64,000 nt of DNA, from contig BLLK01000039.1 of assembly GCA_021927905.1 (NCBI GenBank), positions 1 through 64,000 of the forward strand. The letters run 5' to 3'. The notes beneath the pieces are model-generated. The model was not told the DNA's origin and did no database searches. It worked only from the letters and a program-made list of their open reading frames with translations. The translations under genes were made by a program, and so were the position numbers. This DNA is from Chaetoceros tenuissimus. Lineage: Eukaryota > Bacillariophyta > Thalassiosirophyceae > Chaetocerotales > Chaetocerotaceae. How positions within the stretch are numbered: the stretch's first letter is position 1; each line of letters begins with the position of its first letter. Below are positions 20,961 to 33,228 of the stretch, one piece after another.

Positions 20961-21535
20961 TCAATTGCTATCATCATCTGGGTAGTCATGTGAAATAGCA
21001 ATAGCATGCATGAGAAACGCAAGAACACCAAACTGTCCATCCAAATCTGACATCCCTTGCCCTGGTGTCATCACTGGTTCTACCCTGAAAGTTACCATCC
21101 CTGTCCCCTCCCTTAGAGTTTTATTGCTATCCATGTCCTCGAACTCAGAGTCTCCATTGCTCAGATCTCTATCCATGTCGACGTCTCTATCCACTTCAAC
21201 GACTTGAAAGTTTTCCCTACCACGGCGATTGAGAAGTCTTTCGTTGTATGCAGCAAGTGAGGGGGTTTCCACGAGAGAAGGAAGAGAGGGGCTAAGTGAG
21301 TCCTCGAGAGAAGGCAGAGAAAGGCTTTCATCGTAACCAGAGTCTCCATTACTCAAATTCCCAATCACTTCACACAAAAATCTTTCAAAACTGTCTCGTT
21401 TTCTGTTAGAGCCTATAAGAAAAAAAGGATGTAGACTTACTCCTCATGATCAACGACCTCATCTTCATCTTCCACTTCTTCATGATCCTCCTCTTCATCA
21501 AACAAGAAATTCTCCTTCTTCTTATTGTTGGCCAT
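20961..21535 (-). CDS. Small acidic two-exon protein, paralogue of 8021-8568
   Basis: Exon 1 is 21535-21441 (ATG at 21535) and exon 2 is 21402-20961, joined across a 38-bp intron (GTAAGT...TCTAACAG). This gives 178 aa, ending at TGA. The first exon (MANNKKKENFLFDEEED...DHEE) matches the plus-strand gene at 8021 in sequence, length (95 nt) and splice phase. After the intron the two proteins diverge. Here the body carries repeated SNGDS, a Ser/Leu/Pro-rich LSLPSLEDSLSPSLPSL, and an Asp-rich VDRDVDMDRD. No known domain. It faces inward in the right arm of the inverted repeat. The intact frame over both exons makes it a good expressed-gene candidate. Confidence 0.68.
21403..21440 (-). other. Intron of the minus-strand acidic gene
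   Basis: 38 bp, donor GA|GTAAGT, acceptor TCTAACAG|AA, phase 2, at the same place as intron 1 of the paralogue at 8116-8167. It is among the shortest introns here. Confidence 0.72.
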
Positions 21536-22149
21536 TGTCGCGAAAAGGTCTCTTTGAAGAAAATGGAATGAGTAGACTCTCCATATCTTCTCTCTACCAC
21601 TCATGATGTGCCATCGTCTTCGTCTCAGTGTGGCTGATGGAACACTATGTGTAAGTTTCCATTCTTTCTTTGATGTATATACAAGGGGAAATGGTGTTTT
21701 GTTTGTACGTAATTTGTTGTTTTGTTGTTGTTGTGTGAGACCCTACTTCATTATGGCCCGAGCTAGCATTTATCTGTGTAGACTTGGATCTACAATAAAG
21801 ACAATGCGTAAATGTGTAAATGTGCTGAAAAATGACTGACTTAAGTCATTTTCGGACCCTTTTTGTTGTTGTTATTGTATGATACAACGTCAAACTTATC
21901 CCAAGGGTGGAAGTGGGAGGGTCCTTTTTATTCTATTATATTACTATCTGGAAGCCAAGTCATCAAGACTCTACTGTAGACCTAGAAAAATGAGGTGATG
22001 TGTTCTTTGGTTGTTCCAACCTTTCTTCTTGCGCAGCAGCAGCTAGCGTCGTTGTTGCTCCAACATGGCACATCCCCTAGCTAGATATTTTCCTCCAATC
22101 CATTCTACACCTCTTCATCACCACTAGACAATGAGTTTGTTCAGTAAGT

Positions 22150-22257
22150 AAGTACATATAAGTACGTGTGTAATTATATTAGGAGTTTGAACCTATTGTG
22201 TGAAATTTTTGAACTTCGGACAAAATAGTATAATTCTGAGAAAAACTCTCTCTTAAA
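22150..22257 (-). repeat. Right arm of the 14.6-kb-spaced inverted repeat
   Basis: Reverse complement of 7679-7800 with small indels, ending CTCTCTCTTAAA. Between this and the acidic gene promoter lies about 450 bp (21.70-22.14 kb) that is absent or not recognisable in the left arm. Confidence 0.8.
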
Positions 22258-22259
22258 AC

Positions 22260-24760
22260 ATTGATCCTCTCAATGATCCTGCCTTTGGCAAATCATTCCA
22301 GTATGAATCCAATCCTAATGATCCTTCACCATCCTTTCAATCTCATCAGTCCGACCTCTAAACAGATTTTGTGCAATGATGTTTGCGCCAACTTGCTGGA
22401 TCTCACCATCATCAAATTGGATAAAATGGGTTTGCATCATGCTTGCCTTCTGTCTCCCCTTGCGAATCTGTAGATTTGTGCAAAACTTTTGCCCTTCGCA
22501 TTTCACAACTTGTGGCATATTCAACTCCATTTTAACAAGCAAGTCCTTCAAAAGCTGCTTGGCCATCAGCCGAAACAGGGTCACAAAGGTTTATCTTCAA
22601 TATTCTCTTCAACATTGATGAAGTCTTCCATATTCAGTTTCTTCTCTTTCTCAACCATAGGAAATTATAAGTGAGTACCATACTTAGACTGGATGATCTT
22701 GTCAAAATTTTTATGTTATTTGATTTCATCCTCATTATATATTTCCATAGTCCGACGAGGGAAGATGGTTCCTTTGGCAGTTAGAATGGTTTGTGACATT
22801 GTGTTCTCTTCATTCTTGGTTGGGCCAAGATACCTTCCCAAGACTTGTCTTTGAGCAGATAATGCAATGTTGCTAATTTCTGTATACTTCACCATTCATA
22901 CCAACCTTGCTCATGTCACCTTGACTGTGGTTAGTAACTTCATGGGTACATCTCCCTGAAGCTGGAACAGTGAATTTAGAGTCAAATTATTTATGAGAGT
23001 TTTACGTCAAGCACAATAGTCCCATAAGATCATTGGATATTTACTTTCTTGCAGGTCTTTCCTTATTTGCTTCTTAAAAAGACCAATATACTATTCAGCA
23101 TGGTTTGCCCATTAGGTGCTTTCTTCAGGCACTTGTAGAGTTGTTCCCACTTCTTGAGTGAAACTTTTAACCTCCCTTGACTTTTGTTCTTGTGCTCCAT
23201 CAACGACTAACCTTTCCAGAACTGCATACAATTAAATCCGTCTTTGGTTGTTGCTTTCTTATCCACAAAGATGTCAGTGAACAAGTTGGATCGGATTCTC
23301 TTGTAGCAAGTTATCCTGTCTGAGTTAACTGCTCTCCTTAACAAGTTGTTTGCTGCAGGTCAATTATACAGAATGTTGTTCTGCTCAAGTGCTCTCTCAG
23401 ATTTTTATGCTCCAGATTTTGCTAAGAAACTTGGGTGATGCAGGTTTATCTTTATCTGTGCTCATGGCATTGACATCTCCAAAATTTCGTTCTAAGTCAT
23501 CAACAGTAGTAAATATTAGAGAAAGTAATGGATTGTCATCATCCTTCAATGCAGCATTGCAAGATTCAATAGTTGCTTTCCTAATCTCAGATACTATGGA
23601 ATCTTCATCAAGGGTTGGATCTGGATCTATAGTATAATTAGAATCAATTATTGCTTCTACAGCCAATACTTCGACTGGCTGCATCCATTCTTCATCATCT
23701 GACATCGAGATAAGAGCCATTTCACACTTACTTTCAACCTGTATATCTCCATTCTCATCCAGCATGGAAACCATACAAGATCTTCTTCATCAGTGTCCTG
23801 TATCTCCTGTACAGTTGGCTTATAGCACTGTGAATTGAATGATCCCCACCAGGATTGCACTGAAACTATGGTGTCTTGTTACAGTCAGACTGGCCTCTTG
23901 AAGTATAAATGATTGAATCATATCCAGACAGTACAAGACATTCTTGCATAGCAAAATGTGAGTGAGTCCAGTGCATGGATCATCATAAGCTACAGCAGCA
24001 TTGATGACTAGTACACCTTTTCAAACTCCTCCTTGCTCAATGATAAAATATTGGAAACATAAGCGTGGTTATCAATCTCACTCTGTCCCTTCCTTGTACC
24101 CACAAGCAAAGCAGAGATGATGGTATCAAGGTAAGTATTAGGACCCATTAGCACAGTCAGTAGATTTGCTTCCTGTGCAGGAGCTTTTCATTCTTCCACA
24201 AATTTAGTGCCCTTTATGATTTTCTTTACTTTGAGGGCTGCAGCAGTGACTTTTTTGTTATTATCATCACCCTCAGTAGTTCCATAGGAGTTGTCAGTCT
24301 TCTTATCAGTCTTCTTCAAGTTGAGCTCTACCAAAGCCTTGATAGCTTCCTACTCATGCTTCTTCAGGGTTGGTCCAGCTTGGATGATTGGTCCAATTCT
24401 GCCTTTTAATGCTCTGCTTGTTCATAGCGGTCTATGGTCTATAGTCATCTTTCTCATTGTGGTAATTACCAATGACAGCATACAAAAGAGATATGGTCTT
24501 CTCTCCATAGGATCAGATACGTCAATTCGAACTTTATTCAAGCTTTTGCATTCAATCTGCACGCTTTCCCAAGTGCTGAGTGTTAATTTATTCATTGAAT
24601 TCAGACTTTCTACATAGCAAGCTGAAAATCTTTGAGTGTATAAAACAGGTTCTTGTTGAGTAGAGCTGTTTTGGTATGGGTATTGATAAACTGTTTCATG
24701 TCCGTCAGCATAGGCTTGTAGCATTGAGTTACATTCAATCAAACTAGGATATTTTAATTA
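22260..24760 (-). mobile_element. Copia-type fossil, heavily decayed
   Basis: Short minus-strand stretches match the region before reverse transcriptase in the better-preserved Copia element at 33-39 kb. Near 22.4 kb, FDDGEIQQVGANIIAQNLF parallels that element's FSDGSTEEIAANVIAKNML. Further acidic linker and gag-like pieces lie between 23.4 and 24.7 kb. Many breaks; no LTR pair found. An old insertion. Confidence 0.6.
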
Positions 24761-25090
24761 CTACTATTCCGTTGTGAAATATGAACATCAACGTTGTGCA
24801 GCTAAATTGCCTGAAAGTTATCGCTCAACGGATCCATGTAGTAAATACGTACGTCAACTTGAAACACAATGATTGACTGCAATGGTTGTCAATCCATAAC
24901 CTTTTAGCTAGATTTTTACATTTTTGCGACTTTTTTACTCTGATCTTGCCGCCAGCATGTCAAAAACTAAAGATAGAAAAATAATAATGCAAACACTACT
25001 GGTACTTGTTGAACATTATATAATAAATTTTTTGATACTTTAAGTACAACTATAGATTCTTCTTTTTTTCTTGTTTTACAAAAAAGAGTG
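24761..25090. other. Intergenic stretch upstream of the GT31 gene
   Basis: AT-rich, no ORF and no repeat recognised. It should contain the promoter of the glycosyltransferase gene. Confidence 0.5.
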
Positions 25091-26425
25091 ATGAGGAAAA
25101 TCTTGAAAAAACGATCAAAGAAGAAAGTATGGTCAAATCAAATTAAAATCTCAGTCGCAAATAAAAAAATCATAATTAAAAAAAAGCGATGTCGCTTTTA
25201 TTGTTTTTTTTTGTTTCTTTTGATAAGTATTTATTTTGTATCCAACTTGCATAATGCAAATATTGAAATAATAAATGAGAGAGAAATGTTATTCCCAGCA
25301 AATGACAATACTTCCAGAAAAAGGTCGAAAAATGAAATAATAGGAGCTAGGTTTCCGAATGGAACTTTAGGGCTAGTAAATAACCCTTTAGTGAAACCTT
25401 TTGATAAGAACCAAATGTTCAAAAGAAATGCATCATGTACTGTGAATGAATCAATTGATCCAATTGCATTTAAAGTTTTCAAATTAATACGGTTGGGAGT
25501 TATTGAGTCAAAGGAACTTTTGAAAAAGAAAAAACTTGAGATTTCCGATAAAAAAACTAGTTCACCAAAAATATTATGCATGGTTTACACACATTCTCGT
25601 TCCCATCAGAGAGTCAGAGCAATAGTCAATACTTGGGGATCGCAATGTGATGGTTTCTTTGCAGCATCTAACGAAACTGATCTATCAATAAGAACCATTA
25701 ACTTAGTTCACAACGGTCCGGAAGCCTATAATAATATGTGGCAGAAAGTAAGGTCTATGTGGATTTATGCCTATGAGAATTTTTTGTATGATTTTGATTA
25801 TTTCCACATCTCTGGAGATGATTCCTATGTAGTTGTTGACAACATGAGAAGCTATCTCCAAGGAAAAGAAATTGAACTATTGTTACATGGTTACATTGAT
25901 AATTTTTCCAAACCGTACTTTGAAAAAACTAAAAAGTGGACAAATATGAAGAACGGACAAAAAAGGCCATTGCTTTTAGGCATTCCATTGGTAAAAGGTA
26001 AAGATGTTTTTCCACAGGGTGGAGGTGGCTATACTCTGAACAGAGAGGCATTACGACTTATTGGAAAAAAAGATGGACCACTTCACACAATGCTTGCTGA
26101 TAAAGTTGATTCGAGAGAAGATGCTTTTATAGCTGCTTTGTTAAGTGCCGAAGACACATATGTTTCCGATACGAGGGATAAGAAAGGTGCTTTTAGGTAC
26201 ATTCCATATCGACCAAAACAAAGAATAAAGGGTAAAGCAAAGTATCCAAAAAAGTTTAGAATATCACCTGTTTTATCTGGATTGAATCTTTTTTCAAAAG
26301 AGACAGTTGCTTTGCACTTAAGAGATATGGACACAAAAAGCATGCCTATGGATGAAGTAATTATTAGAACTCATGATATAATTAATGGTGACTGTGATGC
26401 TCTAATTAACTTAAATAATGATTAA
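25091..26425 (+). CDS. Core-1 beta-1,3-galactosyltransferase-like GT31 glycosyltransferase
   Basis: 444 aa from ATG 25091, single exon. It has type II membrane protein layout: a basic cytoplasmic tail of about 33 residues (RKILKKRSKKK), one transmembrane segment at about residues 34-52 (CRFYCFFLFLLISIYFVSN), a stem, then the lumenal catalytic domain from about residue 155. Motifs follow C1GALT1: NTWGSQCD (about residue 180), HISGDDSYVVVDN (about 239-250, the DDx metal-binding box), GGGGYTLNREAL (about 310-320) and the acidic SREDAFIAALL (about 341). By family it would add a hexose, classically galactose onto O-GalNAc, in the Golgi. The acceptor in diatoms is unknown. The frame is intact. A dispersed repeat begins at its stop codon. 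Confidence 0.9.
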   Translation: MRKILKKRSKKKVWSNQIKISVANKKIIIKKKRCRFYCFFLFLLISIYFVSNLHNANIEIINEREMLFPANDNTSRKRSKNEIIGARFPNGTLGLVNNPLVKPFDKNQMFKRNASCTVNESIDPIAFKVFKLIRLGVIESKELLKKKKLEISDKKTSSPKILCMVYTHSRSHQRVRAIVNTWGSQCDGFFAASNETDLSIRTINLVHNGPEAYNNMWQKVRSMWIYAYENFLYDFDYFHISGDDSYVVVDNMRSYLQGKEIELLLHGYIDNFSKPYFEKTKKWTNMKNGQKRPLLLGIPLVKGKDVFPQGGGGYTLNREALRLIGKKDGPLHTMLADKVDSREDAFIAALLSAEDTYVSDTRDKKGAFRYIPYRPKQRIKGKAKYPKKFRISPVLSGLNLFSKETVALHLRDMDTKSMPMDEVIIRTHDIINGDCDALINLNND

Positions 26426-26702
26426 ATATCGCTGTGCAGCTCTAAAATAGACTAAACTACGAGTAGAGAGATATCGCTATGAATAGGTGCTGAAACACTC
26501 GTTACTATTAGATAGATTCTAAGCTATACAGAAACTATAAGATACTCTGAAAGATCCAAAACATCAACAAACGATACCGAGAACCTCATACCATGAGAAG
26601 CCCTATACTTAGCCATATTAAGTGAGGAGACAGACCTTCGCTCTAACCCATACAGCGCTACGATAGCATGTAAAACAGGGCGTAAAACAGGACCACACTA
26701 CT
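26419..26702 (+). repeat. Dispersed repeat, copy A
   Basis: About 280 bp whose reverse complement lies at 61153-61424 with modest divergence. Shared landmarks are ATTAAATATCGCTGTGCAGC, TAGTAACGAGTG in reverse, AGGTCTGTCTCCTCAC in reverse, and GGGCGTAAAA. It starts at the glycosyltransferase stop codon. It has no ORF. It could be a non-autonomous element or a solo terminal repeat. Confidence 0.8.
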
Positions 26703-27149
26703 CCCCACAATGCGATTCTTGTATTGGACTGATATACCCAAAAGGGGACCTGGTTTCCGCACAATGCCAGGAGGTACAACTGCAAAGAGAAGGACCTACG
26801 CTTGCAATTCTTGCAATTGCATCATTGTCATTGCTGACTGCTTGCATTGAGCATAAACTTACTTCAATAATCTGTCACTGTTACTTGTACGGCTTCCAAT
26901 AATGATCTATATCAGCAAAGATGTAGCATCCACCATGATCCTGATAACCCCATGCTTTAAGCCCACTACTATTTTCTCATAGACTTGCTCTCCTAGTTAG
27001 GCACTTACTAATCCTTCTTGGATTGCCCATAGTCTTTACAATAGTAAGTAGGGCCTCAGAACTATCTCCAGTTCTCACGCATTCATATCAAGGACCATGT
27101 CGTACGCCTACTTATAAAACTAACTCTTCTTTCGAAAACTAAGATCTCA
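26703..27149. other. Non-coding stretch with a short shared motif
   Basis: 26742-26800 (GGGGACCTGGTTTC...GCCAGGAGGTA...GACCTACGCTT) resembles 33283-33345, next to the 3' end of the minus-strand Copia element. It is probably a retroelement edge. Nothing else recognised. Confidence 0.4.
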
Positions 27150-30100
27150 TTGTTCTATTTACAATATACACTTCTGATAACTGATGCCTCAACTGTTCCA
27201 AACTCTACTTCTTGCTTGATGGTTGGCACCTTGGTGTGTGTGTTGCTTGGACTTTGGAAAGTTATTGGTTCAAAAGGGAGACAGAAGGTTTCAAATATTC
27301 TTAAAATCATTGGGCTTACCAAAGGAGATTTGAATTTGAATTCCAAAGGTTTACAAGTTTCAAATTTACCAGACCTAGTCCAGATTAGTGAGGAAGAGCT
27401 TAAAGAAAGTTTATTTGGAAAGGGACTCTTTTCTAATCAAATTGAGCGGATTGTTTGAAGTTTCACAGCATTTAGACTCAATTGGACTAGCTTACCAGCT
27501 TCAGAAAAAATATCCTTCTCTTTGAATCGTTATACTTCTTTGGAGCATGCAAAATGGATTGAAAGACTTGAGAGATTTTGTATTGAAAAGTGTCCTAAAA
27601 AGTCCAAAGACATTTTATTTCAGGTTTAGATCTTTGCATTCTCCAATTAAAAGTGCATCATTGTTGTCAAAGAAGAAAGTTGATTTTTCATTTCCTAGTA
27701 AGAAGGTTGATGACTCTGATTATTTAGGGAGTGAAGATTCTGATGGGGATGTTTGCTCTTCTCTTCTTTGGCAGCTAGGAGTGTTCAAGCTAAGAAGAAT
27801 CCAATGCTATCAATTTCTTGCTATGCACACAAGAACTTCAATATGAGTACTGCAGGAGTGTTATCTCTGGTTGATGAAGTGCAATGAAGAAAGGAAGGAA
27901 GTAGAAGAAGTTTAAAAAGGCGAAACTGTGTATCATTGAGGAAATGATTGGTTTAAGAGTTACTATGTTGATAGTGCTTTGGCAAGCAACCATCCACTTT
28001 ACAAGCATCTTTCAAATGTAGTGGATGGTGTGGAAGCATACAAACTAGTGCAAACCCATCTAGACCCTGTCAAGACTGATCAACAGACTGCAATGCTGAA
28101 AGCATTTGACAGTTTTCTCAAGGTTCAGTTTTTGTCTACTTTTAGGGGTTTGTTCATTAAGGTATCAAAATGTGATTGACAGAATGACTACAGCTGGTCT
28201 CAACCTTGATGATGCTGTTTTGAAGACACTTTTATCTTCCAAGTTGCCAAGAGAGGCTTACACAATTGTTTTTAGTAAACTGAAGGATTTCAAGAGCTTG
28301 GATCTTCCTTAAACCATTCAAGCTATTGCTGATCAAGCTTTGTACATTGAGAATTGATCTTCTAAGAGTGATTCCAAGGTGAAAGTCAATGCTACCTCTT
28401 TGGAGAAAAAATACCATGTCTTCTGCTCAGTTGCCTGCTACCTTTGGGGGGCATAAGGTGGATACCAAGCCTGGTGGAATGTCCAAAGATGACTACAATG
28501 AATTAACTTTTGTGCAGTGTCAAGCTTACTTTCAGGCTAAGAGGAAACTTGTCAAAGAGAATATAAAGCTATCACTTTGTTGATGATGTGAATGTTTGTC
28601 TTCACTTTCTCAAGAAGCAGAGAGAGAAAGCAGAGAAGTCCAACAATGTGTCCATAGATGATGCAAAGAAGTGTATCTTGAACGTTGTTGAAAAGAAGAA
28701 TGACTCTGAGAATGCAAAGAAGTTAAAGGGTTAGATCAAGTGTAAGGATGGCATAACTATGTCTGTTCCAATTTCCTCCACAAGTATTTCTGCCATCAAT
28801 GCTGAGTCAGGATCTTCATTTGTCATTGTTGACGGGAGAGCAGATACTGTTCTACAAGGACAAAGGTACTACTTTAAAAGTTACTTTGAGTACTTGCCAA
28901 TTGGAACTTAAGACAAAGACTTCAGAGGAAGTGATCTAGCTCACCAATGAGTAGATCGACCACAGCGCACCTTGTGGTTACTTTGGCTGCTCCTTGGGAT
29001 CCAAGAACACCTACATTGTCTGTGCATCCAATCCATTGGAGTCCTTGTTCAGAAAATGATTCAGGGATTAATGATAAGGATAGACAAGAAATCATTTGGA
29101 ATCCTTTTATTGATCAAGTGGGTATTACTTATGCTGCCACAGAAGCTAATATGAGAGCTGATGTTTTTGAGTTTGCTCCAAACTTTCATTGTTCACATTC
29201 TTTGGTTCACTCAGTCAATAGTGTGGATGCATTCTCTACTAGATCTGTCAATCCTTCGGACTACATCAGACATGCTAATGAAGTTCATACTTCTTCACAT
29301 TCCAGTGAAGCAATTGCTAAGGCTCAAGCACAGGATTTGGAGGATTACTTTCAAGATATTGGTTTACCTCTTGATGATAGTGATGATGATTCCATTCCAG
29401 AGCTTCTAGATTTGAACAACATGAGTTCAAGTGATGATGACAGTACTGTAGGGCCTGGGGAGCACAATGTCCCTCAGTGTCGTGATGACTACATTCCTGA
29501 TTATGAATCATTAGCATCTTTGGAAACTAGAAGTTCATTTGACTCAGGAAATGAACTTTCACTCTCATTTGATTCAGATGGTGGTAGTGATACTTCTGAT
29601 GGAGACAGTCTAGTTTCAGAGGATGATAGCATGGAATCAGAGTATGTTTGCCATAACAATCACACTGCATTTGTGAATAAATGTCTGATGTGACTAGTTT
29701 TGTTGATAGTCTCTAAACACAGTTGGATTATGTTAACTTTGTTCCAAGTGATGGATCTGATGATGAGACTCTTTCTGATGAGGAGATCACTCTTGATTTA
29801 AGTATGCCCATATGATGGACAATGGCATGACTAGATTGGTTCATACAAGTTATGACTTTGGGTAGCTGTACTCTGACTCTTCACATCTTGAAAGACCATT
29901 CATGAGGCTAGTGTGAACAACATTCTGGCTTATACTTGTGTTGCTTCAAGAGTTGTTGGTGATGTGCAGGGATGTGCAGGGAGCAACATCTTACCTATCA
30001 TGTTTTTGTGAGCTTCCAGCAGATACGGATTGGACTTTGATAACAAGGAGATTTGGGTACTCATCTGAGGCTCAGATGAAAACAACCTACAACTGAGGAC

Positions 30101-32160
30101 TGCTTTGTTTTGATATCCACAGCGTTGTCATTTAAGGCAAGATTTCCATTCATGAATGTAAATAAAGTCCATGAGACCTTTTTGATGGACACTATGTTCT
30201 TTAATGTTCCTGTTATGGATGGATTGACTGCATTGCAGCTATTTGCTGGTAATACTAATGACTTGGTTCCTGTTTATGGAACACAATGAGAGGCTGAAGG
30301 AAATACAGCATTGCAAAACTTCTTGAATGATTTTTGAGCACCTCATGCTATTCATTGCGACAATTCGAATATGCAGAACACAGATGCTTGGCAAAAAGTT
30401 GAGCACAATTATAACATCAAGCAAGAACTAAGTGAGCCAGTGATCCAAACAATGAAGTCAGACATCAACATCATGCTAGATTGTTCTAACACACCAAAAT
30501 CACTTTGGCTGGTTGCGGGGGAGTATTTGGCGGAGATTCATAATGCATAAGCTCAAGTTTCAAAGTTGAAAGGTTGCAACCCAACTCAAAGTTCTCTTGG
30601 CTACACTTTGGACATTTAGGGGTTTGAGAAAGAGTTTGTGCTGGACATGGAGGATCATTCCTTTCTGCATTCTAAAGAAGTGCTAAGAACACTGGGGATC
30701 TTCTGACATTCAAGATTTATATGCCAAAGATGAAAACTATAATTCATCAAAGTGTAGTTCATCCAGCTGACAGAAGTCACCCAAATGAACGTGCTAGAAA
30801 TCCTCATTATGACAGAGGTGAGTCTGATGATGTTGATGATTACTCTGCAGACAGTGATTCTGATGATGATGATGATGATGAAGGAGATGATCATGGTGAT
30901 GACAATGGAGCAGCAGCAGATAGTTTGCTTACTCAGTCCCTCTATGTTTTCAACCAGAAATGATCTTTTTAAGGATGATCCAAGACTCATGGACTATACT
31001 ACTGGTATTGTTGGATCATGTAATTGGATTTCAGTTCCCTTATGAAAGACAGAGAGCTATGGTTGCTGTGTAGAATGAAAAGTTAACGTACTGCGGAATC
31101 AAACCACCAGATGATAGATCACATAGTCCCTACTTGTCCAAACTACAGAATTTTGGAGTATCTCAATATATCTATTTTTACATTCCAACATATTGCTGAG
31201 TCTGCTGATGAAAAGGGGAAGTATCTTGTTGAGCTTCTTGATGGAAAGCAAAGCTGGTTGAATATAATTTTATCCTAGATCATTATGAGGCTGAGGAGTT
31301 CAATGAAGATCAACTTTATGTCATTAGAGTATAAGAAAGGTCAACAGTGGGAGTTACTTGTCGAATGGGATGGTCCTTTTGCTAATACTTTGGAACCAAT
31401 GTCTACTTTGAAGGTCAATGATCCAGTTACTGTTGCTTTGTATGGAGTTGAGAAGGGTCTCACTGACTTGAATGGTTGGAAATGGTGTAAAAAAGTTTCC
31501 TCTCATTGATCCAAGTCAACTTATCATGCAAGCCAAGCAGGTCTTCGCAGCATCTCAGTCCTCTGATCTTTACAAACATGGAGTGAAGGTTCCTTGTGAA
31601 ATATGTCAAGCTCAAGCATTGCATAAAGCAAATAGAGTTTGAAATGGATGGATGCTTTTGACTTGTCTATGACTTTAAATCTTTTGAAGTTATAAAAAGG
31701 TGAGCTAACCCAACTGAAGGGCATCAGCGTATTCCATTGATCATTGTTTTTGACAACAAGTTTGATGGTCATTGTAAGTATAGAATTGTTGGAGGAGGTC
31801 ATGTTACAGCACAACCTGCAGAAGATGTTTATTCATCTGTAGTAAGCAATGGAATCCATTAGATTTGTGATCTTTTTAGCTGAAAAATTGCTGTCAGGGC
31901 AGGTGATGTTGGTAATGCTTACAATTCAGCTTTTGGACCAGAACTAGCTGGTCAAGTCAGGATCATTCACAAGTCACTGTACAGATTGAAGACTTCCTGT
32001 GCTTGTTGAAGTGAACTAGCTGATACTCTTTATAGTCTGGTACCTTCTAAAGCACACGATGATGTTTGGATGAAAGACTGTTGGACTCATTATGAGCATG
32101 TTGCAATCTATTCTGATGATGTTATTTGTGCTAGTTGTAGATTGGAGGAGTTATCATTTG
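27150..32160 (+). mobile_element. Copia-type fossil, heavily decayed
   Basis: Plus-strand remains in many short frames run in the order of a Copia polyprotein: gag-like pieces (about 27.2-28.7 kb), a protease-proximal and acidic linker region (28.8-29.7 kb), integrase-like shreds, then at about 31.3 kb the pre-RT segment KKGQQWELLVEWDGPFANTL and RT remains to about 32.15 kb. The pre-RT segment matches the better-preserved element at 33-39 kb. Many breaks; old. Confidence 0.6.
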
Positions 32161-32519
32161 AATGAATAGTGTAATTCAATTACCTTGATAGATTGAATCA
32201 ATTCACTAGTCGACATATCATGACCAGATCAGTTTTTGTCCAAGAAACAACTCAACAATTCAATTTCTCAATAGAATCTCAATTACTTACAGAGACTACT
32301 TCCCTTTCTTTTCAAGAAGTGTCTATAGAATCAATTTTTACAATAATCCCCGTAAGTTACTGAAGAAATGGAATGTAGCAGTGTATTTTGACTGAATTAG
32401 TTGTGTTTGTTAGTGTGTTCATCGTGGGGAGCTCTTTGAAAAGCAGCAGCACTTCTGCAGAAGAGGCTTCTGAGGTCTCCTAGCAAGCTAAATGGTTACT
32501 TAAGCCCTCGGCGTCAAAA

Positions 32520-32960
32520 ATGTTGAGTCCCACAAGGTGAAAAGTATCCCCCCAGTTGTGGACACGGTAGAATAGGATGGTTCTTTCTACAGAATGGCGA
32601 TTGGACCTCTGCAATAAGTAGTGAACTTGGGAGGTATAGACATCCAATACACCACTACTATCTTGTCAAAGTATGGAATGTGCCCATGACAGGGACACCT
32701 AGTAGCTGTCAAATGTGCACTGAGCTATGTCAAGTGTCATTTCAAGGGTAAGATTGTGTTTGATACCAGACCATTGGACATTCCCAAAGTAGAATACTTC
32801 ACTGTATCGAATTGGCATCAAATTTATGGTGATATCAAGGAAGAAGTACCTCCAGATATGCCAGAGCCCAAGATGAAAGAAGTAACAGTTACTATTTTCT
32901 TTGATGCATCATTGAATTATTGTTTTCTTCGATAGTACACCAGTTAGATGGTACTGCAAG
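32520..32960 (+). mobile_element. Copia RNase H region fragment
   Basis: Around 32.69-32.95 kb an open stretch reads GHLVAVKCALSYVKCHFKG, VSNWHQIYGDI, EEVPPDMPEPKMKEVTVTIF, DASL: the Copia segment just before RNase H. It may be the tail of the preceding fossil or a separate piece; the order fits the former. Broken. Confidence 0.55.
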
Positions 32961-33008
32961 AAAACAGCCGACTTCCAGGAAAGAAAGAAAAAAATGGAAC
33001 TATAAATA

Positions 33009-33228
33009 TATACAAATATTGGTGTGCTCACCTTAGTTTGGTACAATTAGTAATGTAGAGGTATTGTTTGTATTGATACTTGTGTATAAAAAAACTTATG
33101 GTTATGTCTGTTCATTAGTAAACGGTGAGCTCTTTGCTCATCGCAAAACGCTACTTGAAATCCCTTGTTCCAACAGGGATATGACATGCGTCATTACGTC
33201 ATGCGCCAATATGAATCTTCACAGTGAT
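33009..33228 (-). repeat. 3' LTR of the minus-strand Copia element
   Basis: 220 bp, TATACAAATATTGGTG to CTTCACAGTGAT, matching 38772-38991 with about three differences. Confidence 0.88.
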
